From: Tetrahymena elliotti 4EA
Lineage: Eukaryota; Ciliophora; Oligohymenophorea; Hymenostomatida; Tetrahymenidae
Direction: 5' to 3'
DNA length: 64,000 nt
Assembly (NCBI GenBank): GCA_000231825.2
Contig: JH720303.1
Coordinates: forward strand, 434,001-498,000
Shown here: positions 1-12,600 of the stretch, piece after piece
Position numbering within the stretch: position 1 is the first letter of the stretch
Layout: the number at the start of each line of letters is the position of its first letter
Program-made: the position numbers and the translations under genes
The notes under the pieces: generated by a model
Told to the model about the DNA's origin: nothing
Seen by the model: only the letters and a program-made list of their open reading frames with translations
Databases searched by the model: none

Positions 1-1717
1 ATCAAATTAAATGCTATTCAAAGCTAAAAATATCTCTTTGCAAGTACGAGCAATCCTTAAAATCACCAATTGTTTAACAATCTTTTATATCCTAAAGAAG
101 AGTCATCAATTGAGTTAAATCAAATAGATTCTAATCTCAATTCTAAGACCCTATCTAATATAATAACAATAATAATAATAAATCTATAATTTCAATTACT
201 TTATTAAATATTAAAATTTATCTATAGCTACTCTACAACAAAAAATTAATAAATATTTTGAGTACAACTTGAAAAGAATAACTCACCCAATAGTCATGTT
301 ACGGATTAAATACTAGTCATATGTATTGGTTGGCTGCTTTGAGTATTCAATCAAAAAAGACTTATGAAATGGTGATAAGAGTTTTAATCACGTTCAATAG
401 TTATCAATAAATATATAATTTACTATTTAAACACTACATACTTCTATCATTTATTTATATCATTTTTCAAAATATTATTTGAATACTATGTATAGTCTAT
501 ATTATTTATTTAAGTATCAATCTAATTTACTTATTATCTTAACACAAATTGATCTTTTCTTTCACTCAATTTTATTCAGTAAAATGATTTTTATTATTTT
601 TTTAATTTGTTTGTTTAGATTTTAAATTAAACAAACTAATTTCAATTTATCTATAATATTTTCTCTAAGATAGAAAAAAATTATGTTATAAATTATAAAT
701 TTTTTCAAAATATAAAATATCATATTGTTTTGTTCATATCAGAAATTATTTGTCTAAATATTCTATTAATTTGTTAAATGTAGACTGTCCACCTTAAAAA
801 CTATAAATTATAAACTAATTCTCTCAATGTAGCTTATCTTTTTAAAATATTATTTTAGAAGTATTCATTCATATTAAAAAAATTAAAAAGGAAGAATTAC
901 ATCGATGAAAAATTACAAGTATAAATAAAAAAATATTTTAAATGAGGAAAATAATTTAAAGTAGGTGATAATTAGTGTATTGAGATATGTTTAAGTTGCT
1001 AATTTAAGGAAAGGCATTCTAACATTTACTAAAATTTAATTTATAAGACTTGTAGATTTATTAGCAAATAAAAATTATTAAATATCCTTGATTGAAATAA
1101 AATCGCTATTTAATTTTAATGAATGAATTTAATGAAGAAGAATTACTTATTAATTAATTAATTAGAAGGAAAAATCCTAATTAAAATTAATAATAAGCAA
1201 AATCAGTATAATCCTATTAATCATAAGAAAATTAAGCTTTTTGTTTATTCTTTTTTCTAGTTTATAATTATAATTTACGCATAAATTATTGTAAAAAAAC
1301 AGTAACTAAAGAATATCAACTATTAGTTCCCAAATTAAAACAAAATTTTAAAGCAACACAGGGCCATATTCAATAAAATACATTTGAGATAATTATATAG
1401 CAATATTCAATAGTGATAGAGTCAAACAGCTTATTTTTAACATTTCATTTTACTAATTAGACTAATTATAAAAGCATAGATAATAAACAAATTACTTTTA
1501 TTTAATCTCAAAATTAATTAGAACATCATTTTATTTAGATCTATTTGTTCACTCAAATAATAAAAAATAATTTTTAGTGAAAGTTGCCCAACTTAATATT
1601 AGAGAGTCATTGATATATAATTTAATATTAACTAATAACTTTATTGAAAGAAAGAAGAACTTTTAGTATTTTATAAATAATTATCATTGAATTGTAATAT
1701 CTGAGCAAATAAAAAAA
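1..1717. other. AT-rich intergenic region at left edge
   Basis: No gene is supported here. The stretch is very A/T rich with many short homopolymer runs. Open stretches on either strand are short, lack codon structure and are interrupted by TGA. The last part should hold the promoter and 5' leader of the ANTH gene; an A-rich run directly precedes its ATG, as is usual for ciliate starts. Confidence 0.6.
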
Positions 1718-2857
1718 ATGCTTAAAAAAGTTATGAGAGGAATAAAAGCTACTATTCATGGTGGAACTAAATATGAAAGGTCGGTAAAAAAAAGTTTAAA
1801 GAATGATGATGTGCCTCCAAAAGAGAAACATTTAATTAGGATAGTTAATGGCTTAAACGATTAAGATGATGAAACTTCATTATTAAAAGCAGAAGAATTG
1901 ATGCAGTAAAAATTTGTAGAAGCTAAAGATTAATAACTAATACTACAAAAGTTGAAACTTTTACTAGTTCTAGATGTTGTAGCTGATAATAAATATTTGT
2001 GGAAAGCAAAAGATGAAGAAAAGTTAACAAATTGGATAAAAGAGCACTTTCTTGACCAGTAAGATGCTAATTTTGATTCAAATACAGATAGTATACAAAA
2101 TGTTAATACTTTTTTGCTTAAATACTCCATATATGTCAAACATAAGATAGCTCTTCTGCATAATCTCAACCCTTATCATTAAAATTAGTTAAGTTAGAAT
2201 ACTACTCCACTTGAAGAGTTTTTTAACTGTGTCCATTAAATGAATGAATTTGAGGATATTATAGTAGAAAATTTTTTAAATAAAGATATTACAGATATTG
2301 CTAAGACAAATGATTTAATTAAATGCATAATAGTAAATATTTTTGCCACTGAATGCTCTCTCTTTACATCTACTTTAGTTCTAATTGCTCTTTTTTCTGA
2401 GAGATGCTTCTCTAGTAACTAGTTTATGCTTCAGTAACTTATTGAAGTTATCAATATCTTTATCATAAAGAGTAAACGATTTATTAGTGTACTCAAAAAT
2501 ATTGAATTCCTTGGCTAGTTCTAGCTTCTTATTTTCAAGCTTAAAACATCACTACTTAGTAAAGAATTCTTATAAATATTTCAAAAATTTAGTTAAAATT
2601 CCACGAATTCCTCTTTTGAAGATTTAGAAGAGCTCAGAAAATCTCTTTCCAAATGTTTAACTAAGACAACAATAGATTTTTTTTAATTGGTATAAAATAT
2701 TGAAAAAAAAAGTGCATTTGGTAAAATCTTTTAGTAGTAGTATTAAGATCTTTTGAATGAAGAAGATCCACACAGAGCCTTCAAAAAAGATAAGGATCAA
2801 CCATTAGACCATGATCCATTCGAGCTCTACTAAAATGTATATAGTATTTCAAAATGA
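1718..2857 (+). CDS. ANTH-domain clathrin-adaptor protein (AP180/CALM-like)
   Basis: Intronless 379-aa frame (TAA/TAG read as Gln), ATG after an A-run, ending at TGA. Residues about 7-40 match the start of ANTH domains: an IHGG-type helix, then NDDVPPKEKH. The phosphoinositide site of CALM/AP180 (K-x9-K-x-K-H) is present exactly as K25, K35, K37 and H38. The rest is a helical domain of about 280-300 residues, the usual ANTH size. Unlike animal AP180/CALM there is almost no C-terminal clathrin-binding tail; the last 30 residues hold a single DPF (about 366-368), the known AP-2 appendage motif. Family knowledge: ANTH proteins bind PI(4,5)P2 at the plasma membrane and recruit SNAREs and coat during endocytosis. 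Inference: a minimal endocytic or contractile-vacuole adaptor. Domain call is strong; exact role unknown. Confidence 0.85.
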
Positions 2858-4179
2858 AATTAATAATTATCAAATGAAAATTAATTAAGAAAATAAGCAA
2901 CATTAAAACTATAAATAAATTATTTTCATTTTCAAAAGTTGTTCTATAAAGATTTAACTCGCAAGGTAAAAAACTAAATAATTGATCAAAACTCAAATCT
3001 GTATAAAATAAAAAGGCTCGTAAAAAAATGATTAAATCTAAAAATAAAAAAATTAATTAAATAATATTGATTTTTAAAGTTTTTGTAACATAAAATTAAC
3101 AAAACCCTTCAACAATATATTAAATAAATAAAACAATTTTGAACATTTTATTTTGAAATGTCACTAATAAAACAAAAACTATATATTAAAAAAGCTAGCA
3201 AGCAAGTTTTTACTTGTCTAAAACATTATTTTTAAATATATGTCTAGTAATCAATTATAAAATGTAACTACTTCTAATTAATTTGTAATTAAACTACTCT
3301 AGTATTTTAATCATCAATCTTAATCTTCAAAATTTATTACTATTCTTCTATTAAATTCTTTATTCAATTTTAAACAAAATCACAATACTTAAAATAATTC
3401 ATTCAGGAATTGTTTTCTTTTATTATTGTCACTAGTATGGTAATTATCTTTCTTTTCTAGATTTTTAAACTGTTTTAACTTTTGAATTATTAACTGACTG
3501 ACTCATATCTATATTGGTATTATTACAGATTCTAATATTTTATTTAAATACTATTTACTTTTATTTCCAAAATTTTTTTTATTTTACTTCCTATTTTTCA
3601 ATTAATAATTTAAAAGTTTAATTTATTTTTAGGTTAATTTTATTATTTTTATATTTTTATATTATATTAAGATTAAAAAATATTAATTAGTTTAAATTTT
3701 CACAAGAAATGCAAAATGGTTTGTTTTTAGGTAGTTTTTAAGCCAATAGACTCATTAACATTAATAATATTCTATGAATAAAATAAATAAATTAAGTGAG
3801 ATAGGTTTAAAGTTTTTACACTTAGATTATAATTGGCAAGTAAATATGAAAGTATTATCTATATTGTAAAGATAAATTTTATATTGGTACAATAAAATTA
3901 GAGATAAGAAGGTGTATAGTGAAAGAATGATTTTTTGTAAATATTAATGAAATTATTAAAAAGTGTTTGTTTGTATATTAAATTAATAAAAATGAAATTA
4001 ATTATTACCTATTACACTTTTAAATGCTGATAAATAGAAATAAGATTTATTTATTTTTCAAATTTAATTGATAAAAAAGTATTAACTTCATAAATTATTT
4101 TTTAAACGATTTTAGTTATAATTTGGTTCAACAAATATTAATTCATAAGGAAGTTATAAATAATTAAGGTTTTTTCATA
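2858..4179. other. Intergenic region
   Basis: No coding sequence is supported. Very A/T rich. Its last 200 bases carry a block that is repeated upstream of the next paralogue (listed separately), so this part is probably the promoter of the gene starting at 4180. Confidence 0.6.
3994..4092 (+). promoter_or_regulatory. Duplicated upstream block, copy 1
   Basis: About 100 bases sharing long near-identical stretches with 9434-9533, including TTACCTATTACACTTTTAAA, then AATAGAAA(A)TAAGAT, TTTTTCAAATTTA and ATAAAAAAGTATT. In both places the block lies about 90 bases before the start codon of one of the two paralogous genes. In A/T-rich spacer that normally diverges fast, this is either a recent duplication or a conserved promoter. 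Seen directly; function inferred. Confidence 0.6.
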
Positions 4180-7100
4180 ATGAGTTCTTAGAATACCTAG
4201 TAATACATGAAACCTAAAGATTTTAACTCATAAAATCATATCAATCTTTAAGAAACCTATTATGCAGGAGCCAATTAACACAGTAATTTTGGTTCAAATA
4301 ACAAAAAAAAGAGTCATTAGACAACTCAAGATAAATCTTTAAAATTTTAGTTAGAGAATAATTAAGTAAACTATTTATTGGATTAGATTTTTATAAATTA
4401 ATAAAACATTATTTAATTAAGATGGTCAATATTGTTAAATATTTATATTGCTTTTACAAATTTTAAGTTTTAATAGTTCAATCAATTAATTAATGGTTTG
4501 TTAAATGAATTTTAAAAATAGGATAAGGAATAAACTAAGCTAGCCACATATTCAGCAAATAGTTCAAGAGAAGAAATTGAAAGTAAAAATTATTTAGACT
4601 AAAAGGGATGCGAAGATGATCTTATTAGTGATTAATTTTCATCTCAAGAAAATTATTCACCAAATCATAAAACGATCGAATATTCATAGTCTTAGTTAGA
4701 TAAGATAGATTCCAGTTAAACTGGATCTTAGTTTAATAAGCTAAATACACTTATGGATGATTCTTAGGATTAAAAAGTTAATAAAATTTTATTTATGAAT
4801 TACTCAGAAAAGAATATTCCAAGCAACTAAAACTTCAATAATAAGCTTAGTGAGAACTATATAATTTAATATGATGAAAACGAATCAATCCTTTCAGAAC
4901 AAAATATTACAAACTAAAATTATTCTAGTTCCTCAATACCTTATAATATTTAAAATATGTTAAATTAGCAACAGCTTCAAAGTTAGCAAAAACAAAACAA
5001 TCAATAACATACCAAGATAGGTGAATAAGAAAGTTAAAAAATGGAAAATTAAGATCATTTACTAAGCAGCATAAAAGCAGAATAAATATAAGATGATGGA
5101 GTCCATTTTTAATTTGAGAAATCCTCTAAGTATTTTTAAAAGTTTTTAAATGGTGAAAATTTGAATGATAGCTCAATGATGTAGAGTTCTTCTATTTTCT
5201 TTGATTACCCTCATTAGTAGAGAACAAACTCAAAAGATATGCATAGTTTTATTTAAGATTTGTAAAGCTAAGAAACTTATAACTTAAGAGCTTAACTAAA
5301 TGAGTCTACATCGCGTTATAAATAAACACTTACCTAAAACAAAGTAGATAATTCTATTTAATTAAAAGTATAATAATTCAGTTTTATTAAAATAATAGAT
5401 TTTAATTGAAGGTTATGAAAAGCTCAAGCAATAAGTTGATGAACTCTAAAAATAAGTGAATAGTAACATTTTTATTTTTAATATGGTTGTTAAGTCTTTA
5501 AAAACAAATGATAATAATATAGGTTATTAAGAAAAGCAATAGGTCAAAGATTAAATCTAAAATAGCCAATCTACTAAAAAGGATGAAAATAACTTGAATT
5601 CTCCTTCAGGAAAATAATATAAGGATGATAAAAGTTCGCATAATAGATCAACAAGTAATAAGCATGAAGAGCTTTAGAAGTAACTATAGGATGAAATAGT
5701 CTAGAAATAAAACCAAGAGATAGAAAGTTTGAGGACTAAAAATCTTGAGCTTATGTAGTAAAAAGCTGAATTAGAGAACAATATTAAATCTTAGAGTTTT
5801 AGGATTCTTGAGTTATAATCATAATTAAATGCAAAAGATGTAATTTTAAAAGAAAAAAATTAGGAAATAAAAAAACTTTATTTATAAAATGAAACTCTCA
5901 AACTTGATCTTAAGCATGTCTAGTAAAATTATTTTTTTTTTAAAGAAATTCATTGAATTCCAACTAAATATAGATCTTTCAATGGATTACTATCACCAAC
6001 TGTTAAAAAATCTAATGATAAAGTAGGCCAAAATAATGTTAAGTCACCTACTTAACACACATCTTAAAGAAAAGGCAGCTTTTATTCAGAAATAAATATT
6101 TAAGGTCAAAGAGAGAAAGCAGATCATAGTCAATTAGAATACTAAAAGGAACTGAGTGTAAAGTCTGCAAATATCCCACGTAAAGCAGCTTAAAATAAAG
6201 TACAAACTGAGTAAAGCTAAATTTTAAAGGAAGATAAGTTTAACAAAAGCCTCAATCAATATTATACAAATAATAGCTACACAAAAAGTTAAAATAATTA
6301 TACATCTTAAAAAATAAGCATTGAGAAAATTAATTCAGAAATCAAGTAACTCAAAAATTCTTTAATGAGTACTGATAGCTTGCTGAGAGTAATTTTTTTT
6401 TAAACATTTAACTTTAAAATAATTTATTATCTGTTAATATTTACAAATTAATAAATAAATAGACTTAACGTACAAAAAATTAAGTTTTAAGTGAAAAAGT
6501 GAGTTAAGCTGAGAAAATAAAGTAAAATTTAGATTCAATTCCCAATAATTAAGAAAATTAGAATTTAAGTGCTTAGTATTAAGCTAACTCAAGATCAAGT
6601 AAACCTTATAGCAGTCAAATTCATGAAAAAAGCTAGTAAGAATAGGAAACTAATCTTTCTGCATCTTAAAAAATAAATCATCATTCTAAATAAAATTAAA
6701 ATGCTGCTTAATTAAAAAATGCATTTGGTAGTTAGGGATACCAAAAAGATTTCATAAAAGATAATGATAGAATTATTATTAAACAGCTTAATGAAACAAG
6801 TTAGAGTGAAATTCATGGAGCATCAAATTTCACACCTAGGGATTTATCATAAAATACTCCAACTCCGATAAGAAACGGTATTCCTATGTTTTAAGAGAAG
6901 TCATAATATGAAGACCAACAAATAAATTAACCTATTTTTAACTAGGAATCTTAATTTACTTTGTAAAACTAAACTTTGTAAGAAAGTCGTAAAGAAATTC
7001 TAAATCATTAATTATAAGCAAATTAAAATTATTCAACAAACAATTACATGAGTTAATTAGATCAGTAATAAATCTATGAGTAACAACAATAGCAACAACA

Positions 7101-8332
7101 ATAATAATAGTAGTTTGGTCTATTATAGTAAAATGATCAATAATAACAAAATCTTTTATAGTAGCAACCATAAAATATTTAGGGAACAAGTTAATAGTAA
7201 CCTGCTTATTAGTAAAACTAATCTACATAAAAGCTAAAAAATATTCTTTATGAATAGTATGATAATTTTCCTTAAAACTCAAGATAAGGAGTTGTCAGTT
7301 AAAATAACTAATATCCAGCTTAAAATATGCAATACTACAACTAATAAAACTCAAATAATATCAGCTAAAATTAAATTTTATCTGCAGATTAGTCACACAG
7401 CTAGTTTAGTCATTTGCTTAATAAAAGAGCTATGAGTAGTTAGTAGTTGAATGTGCCAAATCAATAATTTCTTAATAAATCCATGTAAAACCAAAACTAG
7501 ATTATCTAGTAAACTCCATAGCATTAACATGTTGATAGACAACCAAGTTAAAACCTCTCAGAAATACCTATCTCAGAAAAGGCTTAAAATAATAATATTG
7601 ATTAATCATATAATAGGGTTCCTCAGGTGACCTAATTAATACCAAATAATCCTTACTAATAGCAATTCTTTTAATAACGAGCATCCAGTCCACAAATCAA
7701 TAGTTAATATAACTAAATGCTGGTTCCTCAATCTCCTTCTTAACTTCATTTAAACCAAACTCCAAATTAACTTCTGTTAAATTCATCAATATAATCTGCT
7801 TATTACCAATCAGTAAACCAACATTAAAATAGCTAGTAATATAATAACTATCAATTAGGATTAAATTAACAAGCAAATAATGCTCCTGTAATTTATCAAT
7901 CTCCTAATTTACAAAATAATTAGTAGATTTCCTCATCTAACTACTTCCAACCTACAAACAACACTTTATAATAGTCATCAAATTTCTCTTAAAATTAATT
8001 TTAATTCTCAAATTACTTAAGTACACACCCAAATAGATCTTCTCTAAATACGATCTCATCTGTGAAAGGAGAAAACCTAAAAAAGTTAAATTAACAACTT
8101 ACTGAATTGGAGCTTGAAAAGAATTTGGTAAGTATTAATAAATTAAAACATTTTTTTATTTCAAAAATAATATTAAAAATAGATAGAAACAAAAATTATG
8201 AAAGAGCAAAGCAAGAAATATGGTCAAGGAGTCAGCCGTAGTGCAGCAATTATAGATTTAAATAATAAGCTTTAGCAAATAAATAATTAAATGGAGGAAA
8301 TAAGATATATGATGATGGAATAAGCAATGTGA
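4180..8332 (+). CDS. Large Q/N/S-rich coiled-coil protein, paralogue A
   Basis: Reads as about 1268-1305 aa in five or six exons. Supported introns: 5344-5398 (or donor 5368), 5923-5973, 6389-6462 and 8128-8182; each restores the frame. A further 111-nt in-frame segment, 4366-4476, begins GTAAAC, ends TAG, encodes unusually hydrophobic residues and sits where the paralogue has its only intron, so it is probably also an intron. The protein is low-complexity Gln/Asn/Ser/Lys except for a coiled coil at roughly residues 440-560 (genomic 5660-5915) and a short charged helical C-terminus. No known domain is recognised. The N-terminal ~130 residues align with the next gene (NSSRE and DKIDS blocks). 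Role unknown; a scaffold or cytoskeletal protein is only a guess. Confidence 0.8.
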
Positions 8333-9087
8333 TGAAAAGCTATGAAAATAAAATATTTGAGAGAGAGAAAATGAGTGGTCTTTATATTAAATAGATATAA
8401 CTAAATTTATATTTTTATTTAATTGCAATTTCAAAAAAATAATTTAAAAATAAAATTTGTAAAAATTTACCCATAAATAATGCTTGTGTGAGTGTTTGCT
8501 TTTATATGTAAATAAATAAATTCAGTTTTTACTTATCAAAAACACATTCATTCTTTAATAAGTTTATCTAAATTTAATTACTCTTCAAATCATAGAAATT
8601 TTAAATGAATATTTTTTTAAAAATTTAGAATCATTAAATTGCTTTTTTTCAAAAAATTAGGAGTTATCTATTATCAATCAATCTCAAAAAGTAACAAACC
8701 CCAAAAACAATTACATTAAATCAATTTGTAAATTTTATTTTTTAAAAATCTTAAACCCTTTTTAAAAAGAACATCGAGTTATTTTTGAATTTCTTTATTC
8801 TTTACACCATTTAGAAAATAAAACTTCAAAATTTTTTGATTCAAAAATAGATTTCCAAAAACTGTCTAATTTTTAAAATTAACTTGCGATTGATTGGTGC
8901 GCGCTTTCAATAAATATAAAATAAATATGTTTTCATCAAAAACAGATGAAATACTTGTCACTAAAATGATAAGTTAAATTTGAATAATAATTCAAAATAT
9001 TAAATTAGGATAAAAGATATGAAGTAATATTTAAAATATATCTTTTTATATTAAATAATAGATGTTTAGCAATCTCTCTAAAAGTGT

Positions 9088-9107
9088 GTATGTATGTATG
9101 TATGTAT
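9088..9107. repeat. (GTAT)n microsatellite
   Basis: About five perfect tandem copies of a four-base unit in the spacer between the two paralogues. Confidence 0.85.
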
Positions 9108-9433
9108 CTGGTATTTTTTTGAGAAATAGAGTAAAAATTTTAATTTTTTAAATAAAAATAAAGAGATTTTATTGAATTATGAATGATAAATAAAGGAAAT
9201 AAAAAGCTTGCATAATCAGTAAAAGATTATGAAACATCAATAGAAAAAGAAAAAAAACATGAATCAATTAATCAAATAAACAATCAAACAAACAAGCAAA
9301 TAGGCAAATAGGCAAACAGGTAAATAAACAAAAAAAGGAAGAATAAGATAGCAGCGAATAAAGGAATATTTTTCTGAAAAAAGATTAATTGAAATTTTAA
9401 AAACTAATAATATCAAATTAAATTAAACAAAAA

Positions 9434-9533
9434 ATTAAATTAATTACCTATTACACTTTTAAAGGCTATCAAATAGAAAATAAGATATATTTTTCAAATT
9501 TAGTTCATAAAAAAGTATTGACTTGATACTTCA
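9434..9533 (+). promoter_or_regulatory. Duplicated upstream block, copy 2
   Basis: Partner of 3994-4092, ending about 92 bases before the ATG at 9625. The two copies share TTACCTATTACACTTTTAAA exactly and several further runs with small indels. This suggests that the tandem duplication included the proximal promoter, and possibly that these bases are under constraint. Confidence 0.6.
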
Positions 9534-9624
9534 TTTTATAAGCTCTCTCAAGTAATAAATAGGTTAGCAGATCATATCAATTTGAAAAGTTATTTATTCT
9601 ATCACTATCTTAATATTTCACTTT

Positions 9625-12600
9625 ATGAGTGCTCAGCGATCCTAATAGATCTAGGAAGCAAAGGAATATAGTTTATAAGATCATATAAATATCTAACAAG
9701 AAGATCATTTAGATGATCATTAAAGTAACAATTTTGAATCTTAGAACTAAAAAAAAAGTAGCCACAAAAGCGGAGAAATGAAAATTTATTAGTAATCATC
9801 AAAACAAGAAAATAATGAGGTAAAATAATTGAAACATGTTGTAAAATTTCATTTAATTTAACAAATATCTTGCCCAAATGTTGTATTTTTTAAGTCTTTT
9901 TTCTGAATGAATACAAGTTCTTTATTTCTAAATATTGATTGGTCTTTACATAGTAAAGTAATTCCTTTGTTCAGTAATTTAAAAAATAGGAATAGAGGTT
10001 TAAATAATCCCCTCAATATTCAAGCAACAGCTCAAGAGAGGGAAATTAATCAAGCACTAATAATATAGAAAAGTAGGAGGGAGATGAAGAAATGGATAGC
10101 GATTAGATTTCATCACAAGGAAATTCTACTCCAAATGTAAAAATCACTGACTATTCATCATCTTAATTTGATAAGATAGATTCTATTCAAAGTACCTTCT
10201 CTAGATAGATCTCAGAATAGCAGTCATAGCAATTTAAGATGCCATCTGATTACGAAGAATCTCAACAAGCAACACCAATGAGTTAAGTTGTGTCTAATTC
10301 TTAGATGAATAAAGTCATGCTGATGGAAGATGAGATTGATTAAAATAATTAAGATAATAATAATAATAATAATAAGAAAATATTTAATGACTTCTCTGAA
10401 AATAAATTATTAGGAACCTTTAATTCTCATGATAAAGAAAGCAAATTCCAATAATATGGTAGCCAATATGAATAGAACGATCAGAAAGAGAGAGACCAAA
10501 AATAAATTTAAAACTAGATTAGCAATTAAAATAATTTTTTTCAAAAATTCAGACAAGATACTTTGGAACAAAATTAAATAGAAAATGAAGAAGTAGTAGA
10601 TAGTGAAATGAGTGAGAGTGATGGAACTTAAAACAGCTTTGATGCTTAAGATATAAAATAAGACATTGAAGAGTATTCTGATGAGGAGGATTCGGATGGA
10701 CATTATGAATATTTAAATAATAGACAAGATTATAAAGATTATTAAGTTATTGAGAAGTTATAGGAAAAATTGAATAGTGTAAAATAAAATTCAAATAATA
10801 TAAATAAAGATACAAATCTTCTAACTGAGTTATAGAAATCATTACCTACTAATTACTAAAATAGAGAAGAATTTAATGTAAATATTAAAAATGCCAATAA
10901 TTTCATTGAATTTAGTGAATTTTCTTCTTCAAAAGAAAATCAGTCTCATCTCCTTAAATAAGAAATTAAAATTATTGATTCTTAGCTAACAAACGGATAA
11001 GCATCTACTTAATAGAATGACTTGTCTTCCCCTTCTTTATCATTTTTATAAGAAAGCGATAAGAGACAAAAAAAAATAGATCTACTTTTAAGAATGTAGT
11101 AATTTAATGGGGAATTAAAGAATGATTTTGAATAAGCTTAAAATGAACTGTTAAAACTTAAAACCTAAAAATCTCTTAAATTATAAGATTCAAGCGATTC
11201 CCACTCACTAAGGGATATACAAGATAAACAAAATAGATATGACGATTCAAGTAACGCTAAATAAAATTATAATAAGTATTTTGAGACCAGCAACTCAATT
11301 TAGACTCCAGCATTTATTATTGAGAATAATTCCGAATCTAAGCAAAGTAATAGTAATGGAGGTATAAGTACTTAATCAAATGCTTCCTTTGCTTAACTGA
11401 AATCTTCAGAACTAGGAAGCGTTTATTATGAATAAAATTTTGTGAAATAAGAAATAAAAAACAGCAATCAATCAAACTCATAAAGCAACTTGAACGAAGA
11501 AAGATACCTTCAAATGAAAGAACAACATAATGAAAATATTGATTTTGAAGAAAGTGATGATTCAGAAATTGTGTAAACTTATACAAAGGGTGCTTAAAAG
11601 ATTATTTAAGAATTAGCTAATTATCAAAAATAATAAATGAATGACTAAAATTATAATAGCAATTTAGAATAATTACCAAAAGAATAAAATGTAACTTAAA
11701 TACAAAGATAAACTTAAAAATAATAAGCTACAGAAAAGAAGGTGTAAAATAGTATATAAGACCATATGGACTAGCTTTAAGCTTTAGAATAAGAGAAGTT
11801 AAAAATTCAAAAACTAATTTAAGAAAAGCAAAGAAAACTTATGATTAATCAAGATAATTATCAATAAATAGAAAATTAAAGTAAAAGCACAATAAATACT
11901 TTATCACTTCCATCTAAGAATATTTCATCATTTTCTACTAACTCTGAGTAGACATAACAAAATAGCATACCTCAAAGTACTAGTTAGAAATCTAATTAGC
12001 ATTCTTTTATTCTTTCCCAATAAGATATAGTTTATTCAAATTTCAATAGCTTGTCTCACCCTTAAAATAGTACAAATTCATTCAATTAAATTCCTTTTTA
12101 GAATTAGCCATAGATAATCCCCTAGTAATTGATTTAGGTGGTTTAACAAAATTATTAGTAAGCAATAGAAAAAGTTACTAATCGCTAACATTAAAAAGAC
12201 TAAGATCCAAAAAAGAAGACTACAAGCAGAAGTAAAAATCCACAAAAAAAGAGTTAAAGTTAAAAATCAGCCAAAAAAATAAATTAAGATCAAGCAAACT
12301 CAAATTTAAAGAGTGAGGCAACAAGTAACAACACATCTTCTAAAAAGTTAATAAGCAGAAATGTTTCAAATCCAAAAATTTAAAGTAGCTAATAGAAATG
12401 TGATACTCAACCCTCTGAAGGAGTAGAAATGAAAAAGTAGCTTGAAGAAAAGTTTTAAATGTAGTTAGAAGAAATTCATTACAAAAACCACATAAAAGTC
12501 TAAAAAATTATGGAAAAAGTTAAAACTCTAGAAGATGAAAACAAGAATCTCAAGCATGAACTTCAATTAAGATCTTAGGCTGCTAAAGAGCTCAAGGAAA

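Larger units (their letters stand above)
8333..9624. other. Intergenic region with microsatellites
   Basis: No gene is supported. It holds a (GTAT)n tract near 9088-9107, a degenerate CAAA/AGGCAAAT run at 9275-9332, and the second copy of the duplicated upstream block at 9434-9533. Confidence 0.6.

Noticed and set aside
9275..9332. Possible CRISPR-like or telomeric repeat
   Set aside because: The CAAA/AGGCAAAT units are irregular, without spacers and unlike ciliate telomere repeats; simple low-complexity DNA.
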